Positions 32,498-60,018 of a stretch of DNA of 64,000 nucleotides are shown piece after piece (position 1 is the first letter of the stretch; the number at the start of each line of letters is the position of its first letter). Source of the stretch: Blastobasis lacticolella (taxonomy: Eukaryota; Arthropoda; Insecta; Lepidoptera; Blastobasidae); NCBI GenBank assembly GCA_905147135.1, contig LR990043.1, positions 17,795,584 to 17,859,583 on the forward strand. The letters run 5' to 3'. The translations under genes and the position numbers were made by a program. The notes beneath the pieces were generated by a model, which was given only the letters and a program-made list of their open reading frames with translations, did no database searches and was not told where the DNA came from.

Positions 32498-35400
32498 ATG
32501 TGGCCCATGCTCCTGAACATGACTCGCGACGAATGTCGCAGGACGCTTCGGAGGCTCGGTATATATTTAGGCTTATAAATGGCATTCATTTTCCCTCCTA
32601 TGGTTTTCTTCAGCTAAGCTTATTCCTTTTGTACTCTATTACTAATGAATTTTTGTCCACTAATACCAATATTTTGATGGTTACTTGTTTGTTTCTAGAA
32701 TTGGAAGCCTACTCGAATATGATGAGTGTGTTTAGAGCACAGGGCCCATTAGAAGACAGCAGAAAAAAGTTGCTCGAGGAACTACGCGCCGTCTTGCATA
32801 TAAGCGCCGATCGCCACAGCGCCGAGGCACGCCGCGTGTCCAATGACGAGTTGTTAGCTACTATAGCTGATCAGTAAGTTATAAAATTATTCAGCATAGT
32901 ATTTAGTGAATGTTTGTTACAATATTATTAACATTTGAACATAGTCCAGAATGCCACAGCCATCTTGCAATTGATTGTGAGATATTTAGTCTTGAATTGG
33001 TTCCAATGGAGTATGTTGTCATCGAAAAAAAGTACATATTGCTTCAATATTTGAAATTAAACATTCATGCTTGAATTAAATCTCAGCCCTGTAGATTTAT
33101 ATGACATAAAAAGACACAGTTCTATTGTTGGTTATTTTATAAAATGGATGATGGTAAAATGATATTTTACAGACGGAAGTTATACACATGTAAGTGTGAT
33201 TAACCTGTTAGTCTTGACTGAAGGTAATAAGTTGAGGTTATGATTATATGTATATAGATGCCCGGTACATATTAAATATAATAAAAGTAATGCTTCTTTG
33301 TTATGTTTATGATGTGCTAATTTATTTAGAAGGTATTCCTATAAGATTGATTTCTCATCAATTGGTTCGGTAAATTACTTTAACCATTTTTTAAATGTTC
33401 TCTTCCCAATAACTAAAGAGCATTATAAACTAAATTTGTAACTGTAAAAATATGTTTTTAAATAAACTTTTTTTATTCTACTCAGTGACAAACGAGCAGA
33501 CAGTGTTGATGACCTGATGGTAAATGGTAATCTACAATTCATACATTTAGGTTACCTGACCTTCAGGCCACAATACAGGAAATCATTTCATAACCTAACC
33601 AGCTACCTTATCTTGCTGGAGTTTTTGTAAAAATGCTTAATAATTACAGGTTGAAACATTTTGTACTAAAGAAAATGAAAAATAAGAGCTCACTGCAATG
33701 CCCTGATTTAATAATTATAGATTGAAACATTTTCTAATAAAGAAAATTAAACAAAACTTTGCTCACATTTATATGGGGTTGACAATATTTTCCATTGATT
33801 ATGTCTATAATTTTAGAAAACATCTTGGCCTTTACTCTTAATAATTTATTAAAGGCAATCAGAAATTATAACAAAATCTAATAAGAATTCTAAGTGACAT
33901 CATAATTTTTCAAATAGTTCCTATACAACATTCCTACCTAATAGCCAAACTTGTGCATATTATGCAAAAAGAATTATTTTAATTTGATAAAAAAAGAAAC
34001 ATTTTTTGTTTAGTAAGAGAGACCTCTCTAATTCCAATAAGTAATAACTAACAAAACAATAATATCTATTTTATTAATATTTTACTGTTATAAAAAACAT
34101 AGTAGAAGACTATGTTTTTTATAACAGTAAAATAGTTGGCCTTATATAGTTAACCCTTTGCGTCTAGGTGGTTAGCATTTCTGTAATGTCAGACTTTTGA
34201 AACCTTTAAAAGTTTGACATTACAATCTGCACTCATCTGCTGGCCGATTCTCTAAGAGAACATCCCTGAACTCCACTATAAAATGAGATAGATTAGATTT
34301 GTAGGTATCTATGTATTTTATGTATTGGTATATGTAGTTTATTATATTAGGTTATTATATATGTATGTATATTTAGTTAGATATTGTGCATGTCTAATCT
34401 GCGACTACTTATCACATATCTCTTTGATAGGCCTGCTGGAAGAGATTTCTTCTAAGAAATAAGTAGCGCCTGTTGTGTCATCTATAACTCTGTATTTTTC
34501 ATCAAAGTTTTATGTGTACAATAAACTGGAAAATAAATAAATAAATAAGGTTGCTATAGCAACGCACAAATTTCTATTGAAATATTGTTAGCAACCTAAA
34601 TGCACGAATTGTAGATGTTATGGGCGTCAGTTACCACTTACGACCAGGAGGGCCTTCTGCTCGTTGATCACTGAGTAGCATAAAAAAAGTAACAATGTTA
34701 CATAATGTTTTAAACTATCGCGGTTACGTTTATGCGGTATGTTCCGGGTTTCCTGCCGTGTACCTTTGTTACCCGGAACATACCCTTAACATATAACAAT
34801 GTTGTCACAGGGTGGCGGGGCCCAACACTGGATTGGCGTGGATATGCGAGGGGCGCCGCCGCGTGCCGTTGCTGCCGCGCGGCGTCGCCCAGACAATGTA
34901 CACCGAAATGGCTGACAAGGTTATTATTGCTAGTAGCTGTAAGCTTCATAAATAAAATTGTAATCTTTGAAAATTAAAGTATTTAGATAAATGAATTTCA
35001 TTTTGAGATTTGAATTATTATTGATATGATTTGTTATTAACAATTTATATAATTCATAATACAAAATATTTTAACAATTATATTAATTGACATAGCATTA
35101 AAATTTAACTTCATGTTTAGACTGATGTGCTGAACTGAAACTGATATTGTAGAAAGGACCGATTACACCTTTGCTTAATCCAGCAACCTAAGTCATCAGA
35201 TAGCAGATAGAAATGGAATGTATACTCACAGAATAAGGTCTATTTTTGTATTACTTATATATTTTATGCGCCCGCTCCACTGTCCAAACGGCGTGATACA
35301 AAAATTGACCTTAATCTGTGATGAATACATTCCATTCTGATCTGCTATCTGATGACTTATTGCTGGATTAGGCAAACGTTTAATCTGTACCCATGCACAG

Positions 35401-38400
35401 AAGGATACATTGCTATGCATGTCCAAAGAAATGCTAGCTATATCTTATACTTGTTTTGGTTAGGTTGAGTTGCCTTCAGTACCAACTACCGTAAATTAAT
35501 AAAAAATTATTATCATAAGGTCGCGGAAGCGGCGGCCGCCGAAAACGCAGAGCTGCAGAAAAAACTCGAGGAGAAACTTGTTGCCCCAAAATCCAGTGAA
35601 GAGGAGGTCCCTGATGCTGAGGGCTCGACTGCGGAGAGTGCACTGACAACCGAAGAAATCGAGTTTATGTACCCACCCGTCGCTATGGAGGATCAGACTA
35701 CTAAGGTTAATTTTGAATATAAAAAATACAAAGATTTAGATAGAAACGTAAGTGGTTAAGTACATTTAACAAAATCATATTTATTAAAATAATTTTTAGC
35801 AATACCAGTTTTGAAGAACACACAAACAATACATAAAATAATATATTTTATGCATGTAAGTTTGTAGCACTGTGTAGATATGTATTACATACATAACTCC
35901 GCACCCTTTTCTCGCAGGGGTAGGTATTCTCTATTTTTATTAACAAGTGTCATAATGGCAGCTGGGAACAGAAGACACAGCAGAGGCTAGCCAACGACCT
36001 GGCGGGCTTTTGGCTATCTCAGTGGACTACTGAATTTGACTTAAAATAATCTTACACTACTCTTTTAGACGCTATAGCCAGTGACCTACGTAGATGACGT
36101 AGTGTAGAATTATCTAATGTCAAATTTAGTTGTCAACTGAGCTAGACAATAGCCCGGCACAGGACCAGCCTTTGTGGAGGCCTTTGATGGAGGCCAATGT
36201 CCATCAATAGGCGTCATTCGAATGATATATAAATTACGTACATTATTAACATTTACGATTATAATTTTTTTATTGATTTAGTTGTTTCTTTCCAGCTATG
36301 GGAGACAGAACTCATAAGTCGTAAAAGGAAACCCGAAAGCGGCTCAATACCCGACGACGGCACAACCCCAGTCAAAAACATGCGCAACATACCAGTGAAT
36401 AATAATCAGAAACATCTTAATTTGTCGCAAATTTATTCTAAGTACTCACAGCCCGCTACAAGTATGTATCTTCACTATTTTCTGGATATGGATATTTATC
36501 TTGTAAAATGAAAATGACGGAACACAATTTTGTTTCCCAGGTAAGGCATCGGGACAGTCAAAACACTCGTATAACCAAGTGAGCAAAGTGTCGACTAGTA
36601 AAACAAGTCAAGCGCACACGTCGCAAACGCCACACAAACCGCGTGCACAGAAACGTACAAAGAATTCGACTGTGGTCGTTTCCAAAGGGAAGAAATCGCA
36701 AGAGAACTCAAACGTCTCACTATCACCGAGCAAGTATAACCCAGTGCACGTGGAGTATTCGGGGCCGCCCAATACTTTCCAGGCCAGCTACGCCCAATCC
36801 GTGTTGGGAAGCAAGAAGGTTGACTATATTGACGAGATCAAGCCCAAGGTGTTGTCGTCGCCTGGGATGGTGACCGACTCGCCGACGATGCAGCTTCTGA
36901 CGCAGCCGGCGGCAACTTTGCCCCACGAGTTGGCCGTTCCGGACAACGTCCATCCGGCTGACCCCTCCACCCTGCAAGCTCAAGCGACCCCCGCCCCCAA
37001 GCAAACAATAAGCGGGAAACCCTGCCAGCTCGTGTTGAAGAATCGGGGCGACATCACCGCCGACCGCAAAATGTCGGAGTTCAAAGTCCTCCAGAAGCCT
37101 TCCGATGGCATCAAACTACTAGCTAATAAGCAAGTGGTGGTGGCGTCGAGTGCGACGCAGAAGGCCCTCAACACTTCCGGGAAACTAGTCGCGACTAAGG
37201 TCATCAGCTCGGTGCCGCGCGCGCGCCCCACCAACTCCGGAGTCGTCTCCGAGAAAATGATCGTGGTCTCCAAACCCTCCATAGAGGGCAAAGGCATACC
37301 CAATTCGAAAATAATTATCACATCTTCCGCTATCAGCACGCCGACGAAACACGTCGCGTCGGTCAGCAATAACAGTATGTCGCCAAGAATCTCTGATGCA
37401 TTTACTCCGAAGGGAATCCCCGCCACAGATTTGAAAGTGTCCGCCAAAACGGTTGTCCTGAACCCGAAATCGGGACAAAAGATGGTCGTTCTGCCAGCGA
37501 AATCGCGGACAAAATCGGGCTCCGACGGGCAGCTTCCTATACTGCAAGGGATACATTTCAAGGGTCTCCCCACTGCAATGAAACTCGTACCAGTCAACTC
37601 CCAACCGATTGCTTCGAAGCCCTCGACAGTTACGGTCGTTTCTAAACCTATAGTCAATACCATAACCCCTAAGAAAATAATCGGGGTGGAGCCAATAAAA
37701 ACCGCGAATTTAGCAGATATAGTGCCGGTGAAAGGCGGCACTCCCATAACTACGCCCAAAATCACCAATCCCATAGTTCGGCCGGCCAATACCAAGGGCA
37801 ACGTTATAGTTGTCCAAAAAGGCGCGCCGTTAGGGAAAGCGCTGACTGGCTTTAGTAAAAGCTCCAACGACATGTCCAAAATAATAATGGGTAAAAACGT
37901 GAATCAGTTGTTGCAAGCGAAACCGGACCAGGGCGAGGCAGCTAAGAGCGCGGGGAACGTTATTGTGCTAGAACTGAACAACGAGCAGACCGGACGCACC
38001 ACCACCATGTCGGAGATCCTGGACAGCCGCGGCCCGCGGGTCCAGGAAACTAAGCTGGCCCACGAGATCACGCAAGACACGCCCGTGCTCTTCGAGAACC
38101 AGATAGGCGTGGAGGCCTGCAACACCAACAGCCTGGACTCCACCGCGGAGAGCATAGGCGACATTGGCCGCATCGATGACTCCCTGCCGATCATGGACAA
38201 GGACGAGACCAAAGCGACCTACAGCAAAGACTCCGAGGGCGGCAAGGACTCCTCGAGCGTCACCGACTGGGAGATGGAGCTGGACACGGTCTCGCGGAAG
38301 GACAAGGACGACGACGACAAACTTAACTCGCTGCATCTGGACCTGGGCATGTCCAGCGACAGCGAAGCGGAGTACCTGGTGGACAGGCGGAAGCCGAAGA

Positions 38401-38989
38401 GCGACCGCTCCTCACAGGAGAGCATACAGGCCACGCCGAGCGGTGAGTTCGATTCGTATTGATTCTCGTGTAGGTTGACGTCGCCGGTGACCCCAAAAAT
38501 TTATTTATATTTTTTTTTTGTAAAGGGGAAGGCAGCGTATACAGCGGGTCGAGCGGGCTGTCGCTGGCCACGCGCACGCTGCTCAGCCAGCTGCAGGACG
38601 ACGGCTCGTCCAGCAACGACTCGTACGCGCTCAAGGCCAAGGGCGACAAGCTGAAGGACTCCGACAGCAAGATCGACAAGTCCGAGCACGACGCGCTCAC
38701 CAAGGCGAAGGAGAAGCTCTCGGAGAAGGTGGCCGAGTCGCAGCAGAAGCGGATAGACATATACAGCACCGCGATCACCACGGCGGACATCAACCTGGAC
38801 TCGTTCTCGTACCTGGAGGAGGGCATGATGGCTGGCGACGAGGAGTTCGCGGATGTGGTCAAGTCGCGCGACCAGCGGCATCTGGACGAGCTGCGGCGAC
38901 TGCTCGCGGATGACGACCGCGCCGCCTCGCCTGCCACATCCGCCGCCTCCGCGACCTCCGCCACCTCCACCGCCTCCCACAAACAGTGA
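32498..38989 (+). CDS. EMSY: EMSY-like ENT-domain transcriptional regulator, 7 exons
   Basis: Exons: 32498-32558, 32699-32873, 34811-34919, 35520-35747, 36296-36461, 36541-38442, 38526-38989; about 1034 aa. The N-terminus is a clear ENT domain (about residues 5-85): TRDECRRTLRRLELEAY, then ISADRHSAEARR, matching human SRDECKRILRKLELEAY and ISTERHRAEVRR. Exon 3 carries CEGRRRVPLLPR (human IEGRRLVPLMPR). Exon 6 is a long low-complexity Ser/Thr/Lys/Val region with NVIVVQKG at about residue 667, matching the human NVIVVQK segment. Exon 5 has a basic SRKRKPE patch, a likely nuclear signal. Exon 7 is Ser/Asp-rich and charged and ends in an Ala/Ser/Thr run. In mammals EMSY binds BRCA2 and the SIN3/KDM5A repressor complex at promoters. 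The exon 3 donor (GTTATT) is weak. Exon 4 could instead end at 35705, but the GTAAGT at 35748 is stronger. Reading through intron 6 stops at 38462, which would give a shorter isoform. Confidence 0.93.
34079..34132. repeat. Perfect hairpin in EMSY intron 2
   Basis: Arms ATTTTACTGTTATAAAAAAC plus ATAG, and their exact reverse complement, enclose a 7-base loop (TAGAAGA). 24 paired bases without mismatch. Confidence 0.85.
34550..34563. promoter_or_regulatory. Perfectly palindromic X-box-like site in EMSY intron 2
   Basis: GTTGCTATAGCAAC is a perfect palindrome that fits the RFX X-box pattern. It lies in sequence that resembles a repeat near 53690-53780 (GCACGAATTGTAGATGTTAT), so it may be part of a mobile element rather than a functional site. 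Confidence 0.25.
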
Positions 38990-39545
38990 GTGAGTGCATC
39001 CCAGTGGGAGCGGTTCCCTTGTGACGCACCGGCGCGGAGGAGACGCCCGGACGATCTCTCTGTGAGTGACGATGTGTGGACTCTAATCTGACTCGTTTGT
39101 GTTCGTCTCGACCCCGGCGTGAACGCCGACAGGACAGTTGTGTGCCCCGCTCATTAGATAAGTTGCCGCGTCTGTTCTACTCTCTGTTGTCGACGACCCC
39201 GAGGTTGTCTCCTTTTAGTATTAATGTTAGGTAGGTTAAGTTTATATGATTTCCCAAGGAAATTATTATCTGATGATGAGGCTAGTATTCGTTGGGGACA
39301 CCGTTGATGCCTTTGTGACTCGAGATTTGGTTTTTGTTACTGTTGCGATGGGGGACAACGAAATTTAGACGTAATATAAAAGTATTTCAGAATAGCCAAT
39401 ACTAAATGTGTTCTACGTGGTTGAATATATTATAATATATGGTTAAGCAGCCTTACGTGTTGTAGCTTAAATATATTGTTGTACATAATTACATGTATTG
39501 TGTGTAATAATTCTAAATGCAATAATAATTTTGTAATAATAAAAA
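38990..39545 (+). other. EMSY 3' UTR with candidate poly(A) signal
   Basis: Follows the stop at 38987-38989. An AATAAA at 39538-39543 is the first convincing polyadenylation signal; further ATAAA-type signals lie downstream (about 40233), so the UTR could be longer. Confidence 0.45.
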
Positions 39546-40750
39546 AGCTCCTAAGATGGAGTTGATAGCATTTACTGCTAACTAATAATTGTATCACATC
39601 CATTTTAGAGAGTTACATAAATATAGATATTTACATATCAAATGTTATATTGCATACACATTGTTGTAAGTTCATGTATCCTAAGAACACTGTAATAACT
39701 AGACAGAATATTGGTGTTTGAAACCATTCAATTAGTGATAATTACATTGAAGGCAGCCAAGAGTACTCATGAAATACGTTGGGTATTCACTACTGTACCA
39801 TGTCGCATAATATTGAGCTGCTATTTGGCATAACAGTTCACATTGCTTGGTGAACAATTCATACTGAATCAATAATCGATGCGACCACGCGGCTTATTTG
39901 CATAACGAACGCCGCGGCCGCCAAAACAATGAAATTACATTACAACACGGTTATATAACATTACAAATTCAATTTCGGCGATAACTTTGTACGTTGCTTC
40001 CTTGGTAGATGCAAAAGTCTAGTTGTATAACCTAAGCACAAATGAAATTTGAAATATAATAATCGATTCAAGTGATCGTAATTGTTACATGTTAAAGGGA
40101 TGCTGCGTTTTGTTTCTGTTGTATACAACTGCGTTGTTTAAGTTATTTATTGGAGTGACAGTATGTTTTTCTTGCAACACGGCTCAATACTCCCAAGTTA
40201 TTGTACAAATGTACCATCACAAGTACGTATTGTATTAATAAATAGCTACCTTATAGTAGTTCAATTGCAATATTTTACTCAAGTTAGTAAATCATAGTAC
40301 CTACTTGTAAATGTTATACATATTTATTTTAATAATAATTGTATGTATGCCTAACATACCCACTTGTTATAGAATAAGATATACTTTTTTTTCTTTGTAC
40401 ATAATATCGCTGTTATTATGTTTACCACCAATACTATATTATCGCAGTTCTTCAGTTTACTTAACTACAATTTCGAAACAAGGTCTACAATGACCTTGGA
40501 GCAATGTTACTTGTTCCAAATATACCTAATATCTCTTTAAAGTCTGACATTAGTTATTATGGATGGGTTTACTCCTTAGTATGGAAGCAAGTTTCATTGC
40601 ATTCCTTTTAACAATTATTTTAAAGGGAGTAGTGGAACTTTTATTCTCACTAGTTCCTTTCATTATAACAAAGAAACTATTACAAAGGGAAATCGATTTT
40701 TCCATTTAACCCAAAATCAACTAAGCAACTACTTGGATTATGGCGTAGCC
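39546..40750. other. Intergenic between convergent EMSY and GOT2; no gene
   Basis: AT-rich, with no repeat recognised and no coding frame. Confidence 0.4.
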
Positions 40751-40756
40751 AACCAC

Positions 40757-41023
40757 CATGGCCGTGTGGTGTCCGGCAGAGTAGAATAGCACCAACCCCT
40801 TACACTCGTGGGTGTCGTACAAGGCGACTAATGTTTTCGAGGCAAAAGATCTAAGCGCCTCCGTAGACTGGAAAATGGGCAGCAGCATTTTCCATTGTTA
40901 TATTATAACACTGCGATCTCCAACCCGCCTGCCAAGCGTGGAGATTATGGCAATAACCTCCCTTTATGTGGGAGAGGCCCTGGGTCCTGCAGTGGACTGT
41001 TGTGGGCTGTGATGATGATGAAC
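40757..41023 (+). repeat. Interspersed repeat B
   Basis: GGCCGTGTGGTGTCCGGCAG, TAGAATAGCACCAACCCCTT through GTGGGCTGTGATGATGATGA; full-length, opposite orientation to the 17337 copy. Confidence 0.78.
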
Positions 41024-41029
41024 CACCTA

Positions 41030-42858
41030 TGATAGATTAGACAATGAAACCTGTTTATTTATCTGTGCAGCAAGCCAGCATTATCACCTTTTCCCATGAC
41101 TTTTCTTTAGAAATAATTAAAGGAACTAGTGAGAAAAAAATTGTTCCATCGATCCCCCCTTCAAAGGAACTGTCACAGAGACTACTGGAAGTAAACGATT
41201 AATTTATGCAAAAACCAAACGGAAAATCGATAATACAAAGTAATCGATTTTCTACAAAAGAATGGACAGAAATCGTCATTATATATATTAGGCAGGTGTC
41301 TCCACGTCATCTTCGAACCTCAACAAGTGAATTCTCCACGTAAACAATGGTACATATTTCTTGCTTTAAAACGGAATCTGAAAGAAATTGTGCCATCCAA
41401 AGTCAGAGAAAAGTCCCGAGTTGTACATAGTATTTTCTAATGTAAAATATCATTGGACATTGTCAAGTAGACGGTCAAGTGTATTTGTTTGTATCATAGT
41501 GATATTTCTGAAGTGTATGGAAGTACTGGAAGTAGCATTTCTCGTGCGAACAGCGTTCGATGAGCGCATCGCGGTCGGATGCAGGTGAATATGATTAAGA
41601 TTGTTACCTACATGCAATCAAATTGTGGAAAAATGTGTTCCCATTATATATAAGGTCGTCCTAAAAGGAATTTAACTTGTACAAAGACTAATTGGTGTTT
41701 AAAATTAAATTTAAGGACAATGTTAACGATTGACCTGCATCATCGGTTTTTTAAAATAGAGTAAGTCGTTCATTTGTTTGTCAGCTGTAAATATATTCGC
41801 GTAGATTAGTCTTAGAATCACTGAAACATGTTAATACAATTTCTGTGTTTTTGGCATCAAGTTTATTTTATCTACTTATTTTAACAATAAAATTTTGATC
41901 ATAATTTAAACAACAATGTTTGCCTTGTGCTTATTACCAGTGGTCACCCACAAATATAATGAGAAATGAAAGACATTGTATCAAATGTAACGGTTATATT
42001 ACACAAAAAATGTAAATAATTAATTTAAAAAAAAAACAATCTCCGCCATTTCAAATGTATACAGTGACAATACGTTAATACATAGACTTTGAAATAAATC
42101 ATTCACAAATACTGTAACCTTTACTACTATATTCTAGTAACTCCGTCACTGCAGTGATAGTGTAATACAGAAATTCCTAGTGTATTAAGCTAATAATATT
42201 TTAGTTCAATATCATAACTAGACAAGTTTTAGGCAACATGATATGCTTTTGAGTGGTTATCATTTAATTTAAAACTATCTATAGCAAACTCGAATAGCAA
42301 AGTTTAAAACAGTATATCTTAACACATACAAATCATACTCTAAAAGAAAATATGTATACAAGCTTCAAAAAATAGAAATGCACTGAACAGGCAACTATAA
42401 AAAGCAGTAAATTGGAAAACTATTCGAATATAAAAGCATTTACGACTTTTAAAGTCTGATAAATGTCATAGATATGGAAAATAAATTAGAACGCTGATTG
42501 CGAGACGTAAAAAATGCATATTGGCGAATGGAGGCAAACCGCCAAGACAAGTCGTCCACTTTTCAAGGAACACTTTGCTTCACATAACAACATAACTGAA
42601 AACATTTTTGTAACATATAAAAATATTGCAACAGACCCCATACTCGCGTAACTGATGAGAGTGACATTTAAATTTTACATTACAGCGACATTCAATGGTC
42701 AACATCTGGGTGAACAATTTTATCTTCTAGCTCTAGAAAAGATGTCACCCTGTGTCATTAACATCCTATTCATGTCCTGTGCAGTGGTCAAGGACAGTCA
42801 ACGTCCAACCAATTCCCGAGTTTGTGGTCTGCATAGCATTGTTAGAAGTCCGTCCAGT
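41030..42858. other. Intergenic / GOT2 3' flank; no gene
   Basis: AT-rich. On the minus strand this would contain the GOT2 3' UTR, but no clear AATAAA is close to the stop at 42859; the first on that strand is near 41871. Confidence 0.35.
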
Positions 42859-56682
<13,824 letters not shown>

Positions 56683-56879
56683 CGTAATGTCTAGTACTCG
56701 CGACGTTCAAGTAAAAAATAGTTTTGACTCTATTTATCTACTCTCGCCGCTTGTGACATATACGTCCTCCACACCGGCGATAATGGGAAATCTGGGATAC
56801 CATTTGCGCGGTAAAATTTCCTGAAAAAAAAAATGCAAAAAAAATTGCAAGCGTTGGTTTTTACTTAATAATAGTGTTA

Positions 56880-57142
56880 ACTGGCCGTGCGGTGTCCGGC
56901 AGAGTAGAATAGCACCAACCCCTTACACTCATGGGTGTCGTACAAGGCGACTAATGTTTTCGAGGCAAAAGATCAAGAGTCTCCGTAGTCTGGAAAATGG
57001 GCAGCAGTATTTTCCATTGTTATATTTAAACACTGCAATCTCCAACCCGCCTGCCAAGCGTGGAGATTATGGCAATAACCTCCCCTTTCGTTGGAGAGGC
57101 CCTAAGTCCTGCAGTGGACTGTTACGGGCTGTGATGATGATA
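56880..57142 (+). repeat. Interspersed repeat B
   Basis: GGCCGTGCGGTGTCCGGCAG through TTACGGGCTGTGATGATGAT; full-length, about 200 bases upstream of the GOT2 start. Confidence 0.78.
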
Positions 57143-57329
57143 GTGTTAAAATAGAAAGATATAAGTAAAAATTTAGAATCGAAATAAATAAGTTAGATGT
57201 TTAATAATGTAGACATTTTGCGCTTTCTTCTCAGAAAAGAAACTAAAACTAAAAATGAAGTTTACTTTAATTATCAAAAAAATTAAAGGTAAGTATTTGT
57301 ATAATTAATTTGTTTTTAAAAAGTAGGGT

Positions 57330-57595
57330 CATCATCATCATCACTGCCCATAACAGTCCATTGCAGGACTTAGGACCTCTCCCACAAGAGGGGAGGTTAT
57401 TGCCGTAATCTCCACGCTTGGCAGGCGGGTTGGTGATCGCAATTTTATAATATAACAATGGATAAAGCTGCTGACCATTTTTCAGCCTACGGAGACTCTA
57501 GATCTTTTGCCTCGAAAACAGTAGTTGCCTTGTACGACACCTACGCGTGTAAGGGGTTGATTTTATCCTACTCTGCCGGACACCACACAGCCAAA
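57330..57595 (-). repeat. Interspersed repeat B
   Basis: CATCATCATCACTGCCCATA through CCGGACACCACACAGCC; inverted relative to the copy 190 bases away. Confidence 0.75.
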
Positions 57596-57763
57596 AAGTA
57601 GGTTCACCGCGCATAATTCATGAGAAAAATTACTTCTTCATTGTTTCAGAAGCCGATTTTAAACTAAACTAGTTTACGTAGCTGGACAAACTAGTTTGAA
57701 ATCTGAATTGGCCGACAATAAAGTCTTGCCGAGGTCTCTATCATCGTCATACAGATATACAGA

Positions 57764-58000
57764 ATATCATCATCACAGCCCATAACAGTCCACTGCAGGA
57801 TTTAAAGGGCTCTCCGACGAAAAGAGGAGATTATGCATAATCTCCACGCTTGGTAGGCGGGCTGGAGATCGCAGTGTTGTAAATATAATAATGGGAAACG
57901 CTGCTCATTTTATACCTTAAAAACATTAGTCGCCTTGCACCACACCCACGAGTGTAAGGGGTTGGTGCTATTATATTCCGCCGGACCCACACGGCCCATA
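57764..58000 (-). repeat. Interspersed repeat B, diverged
   Basis: ATCATCACAGCCCATAACAG, TCCACTGCAGGATTTAAAGG through CCGGACCCACACGGCC; an internal segment is lost. Confidence 0.7.
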
Positions 58001-58004
58001 CAGA

Positions 58005-60012
58005 ATATACAGATCTATAATTTTTCCAATGCCTAACTCTATCACCCTCTACCCTTATCCTAGATATCACGCTCTATAAGCAAATAAAATAATATCAAAT
58101 GGTTACTAAAACCATTGGGCACTTTTTTGCAACAGTTCCTGGAATTTCTATAGAGCTGGTAACACCAAAATATACGTCACTTTTTGCAGCACATTATAGG
58201 CACCTATTTATGTCGCTCGCTCTGCCGACCGCACTCCGCGCCGCAACCTATATACTATGTAGGAACCTTGTTTGCTATTTTCTACGTCATTAAAGGCCAA
58301 TGTCGAGTAAAGGTCGTCTCGCGTTCAAGAATCAAAAACTGTAAATATGAAAGTTGCACTACAGCTAATGAAGCTTTACCTACTTAATACTGTACCTAAG
58401 ATAGCGTAAATACGGTACATAATTAATTAAACTTAAGTTAGACGCTGTTAATGGTGGTATTAGGTACAGTAGAGCTAAAATAGGTAAACAAAACAAGGTG
58501 CTCGGGAATAACTGTTTAAAACTTTCGAAATCCGCGCGCAATCAACATGTGGCGGAACCTTGTCATAGTATCAAATGACAGCTGCTGTCGGGCGAATTAG
58601 CGATGTTACGTTACGTTACCTACCTACACGTCCATAGGGTTAACTTATTAGGGTGAACTGAAAATTCAATAAATTCATGAATAGGTAAGTAAACGTGAAA
58701 TAGTATTGACAATCTGAGGAAAAAAGACTTGTAAAATTTCGGAACTTTTGAGTTGCACCCTTTGGTATCCTCTAACCCAATCTCGCATCATAGGTAAATG
58801 TAAAACCTAGCGTGTTTAACCCTACACTGTAAAAACTCCCATGAAAAGCCATCAAAATCAGACAGACTCACAAACAAAAATAAAACATACATTTTTAATA
58901 CCTATATTTATTAATTATTATTTTATAAATTCGGGCATGCTTACGTCTCAGTATCAATTGGTAGACACCGCTATTTTTTTTTTTAATAGATAGTAAGTAC
59001 GTATAGATAGAAAATTATATAGGTACCTACCTACCTCCTTAACCGTGTAGGTAATCTAGGTATGGTTTTCTTCACTAATATCAGAGGAAACGTTAGAATT
59101 TTTTGGAGTTTGTATGTTGGGGATAATCAACGAAACTACTGAATCGATTTTGAAAATTCTAGGAAACCAGTTATTCCCGAGAGACAATTATTATTTTTTC
59201 CTCTCTGAAAAATAATAGGGTCCCGCGCAAAGAAGTTGTTTGGTCCTGCGGGATAGTTGAATGTTTACTTACAGAGCCGAATCAGCGTGCTGATGAAACC
59301 CGCGCGGGACGCTAGTTTTATTATAAATTATGTAAGTATATAGGTACCTACCTATATTTATTAAAATTTATTTTTTTCTTTTGAGTTTTATTCAGTTTTA
59401 CATATTTTCTTATAAAATAAAGAATAATGCTACTTCGAATTTTAGTCAGTAAATTGACATTTGTAGTCATAGAGAAGAATCATAGAAGAGAAGATAAGCT
59501 AAGCTAAGATATTTATAGGAGAAAAAAGGTTTTTGTCCGGCTTAATCCATGGGCATAAATGACACCGAGTTTCATGCTTAAAACAAAAAAAAATCATCAT
59601 ATCCTTATATGGTCTTTGGTTGACTAGGGGTGGGACTTAAACCGATATTACATAACACGATGTCATGAAAACTACATAAATAAACAAGCAGGCTGTGTAA
59701 ACGAGGTACATTTGCAAGAGAATTTGATGGAAGTAAACACGTATTCAGAAATGTCCGCGCGCCGTCTCGACTACGCTCGCCGTCTCAAATGATATATTAG
59801 AGCTGTAAACCTAAACTTATACATGTTTGTATCCTGAAAACCAATAAACAACTCAAACCGTTATTTCCGGTATGTTATTTTATCAAGTTTTCCCGACGCT
59901 GCGCTATAAATTGGCGTTCAATGGTTTAAAGGAGGTATCCAACGTGTGTAAAGAAGGTGTCCAAACCAAAGGACACCTTTACAAACGTTGTCTTTTAATT
60001 AATGTTGTGTTA
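58005..60012. other. Intergenic; partial Helitron-like 3' end at about 59317
   Basis: AT-rich. ACCCGCGCGGGACGCTAG followed by T at 59300-59318 resembles a Helitron 3' terminus, and ACTGAATCGATTTTGAAAAT upstream is common in lepidopteran transposons. No gene recognised. Confidence 0.35.
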
Positions 60013-60018
60013 ATATTA

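Noticed and set aside
36579..36581. Start of a separate gene at GTG 36579
   Set aside because: The frame is the inside of EMSY exon 6, joined in phase to upstream exons that carry the ENT domain.
36980..37879. 299-codon minus-strand open frame
   Set aside because: Antisense shadow of the EMSY exon 6 coding sequence; composition follows the sense codons and it matches no family.
38323..38982. Long minus-strand frames opposite EMSY exon 7
   Set aside because: Produced by the high GC content of exon 7; Ser/Arg-rich nonsense with no splice or homology support.
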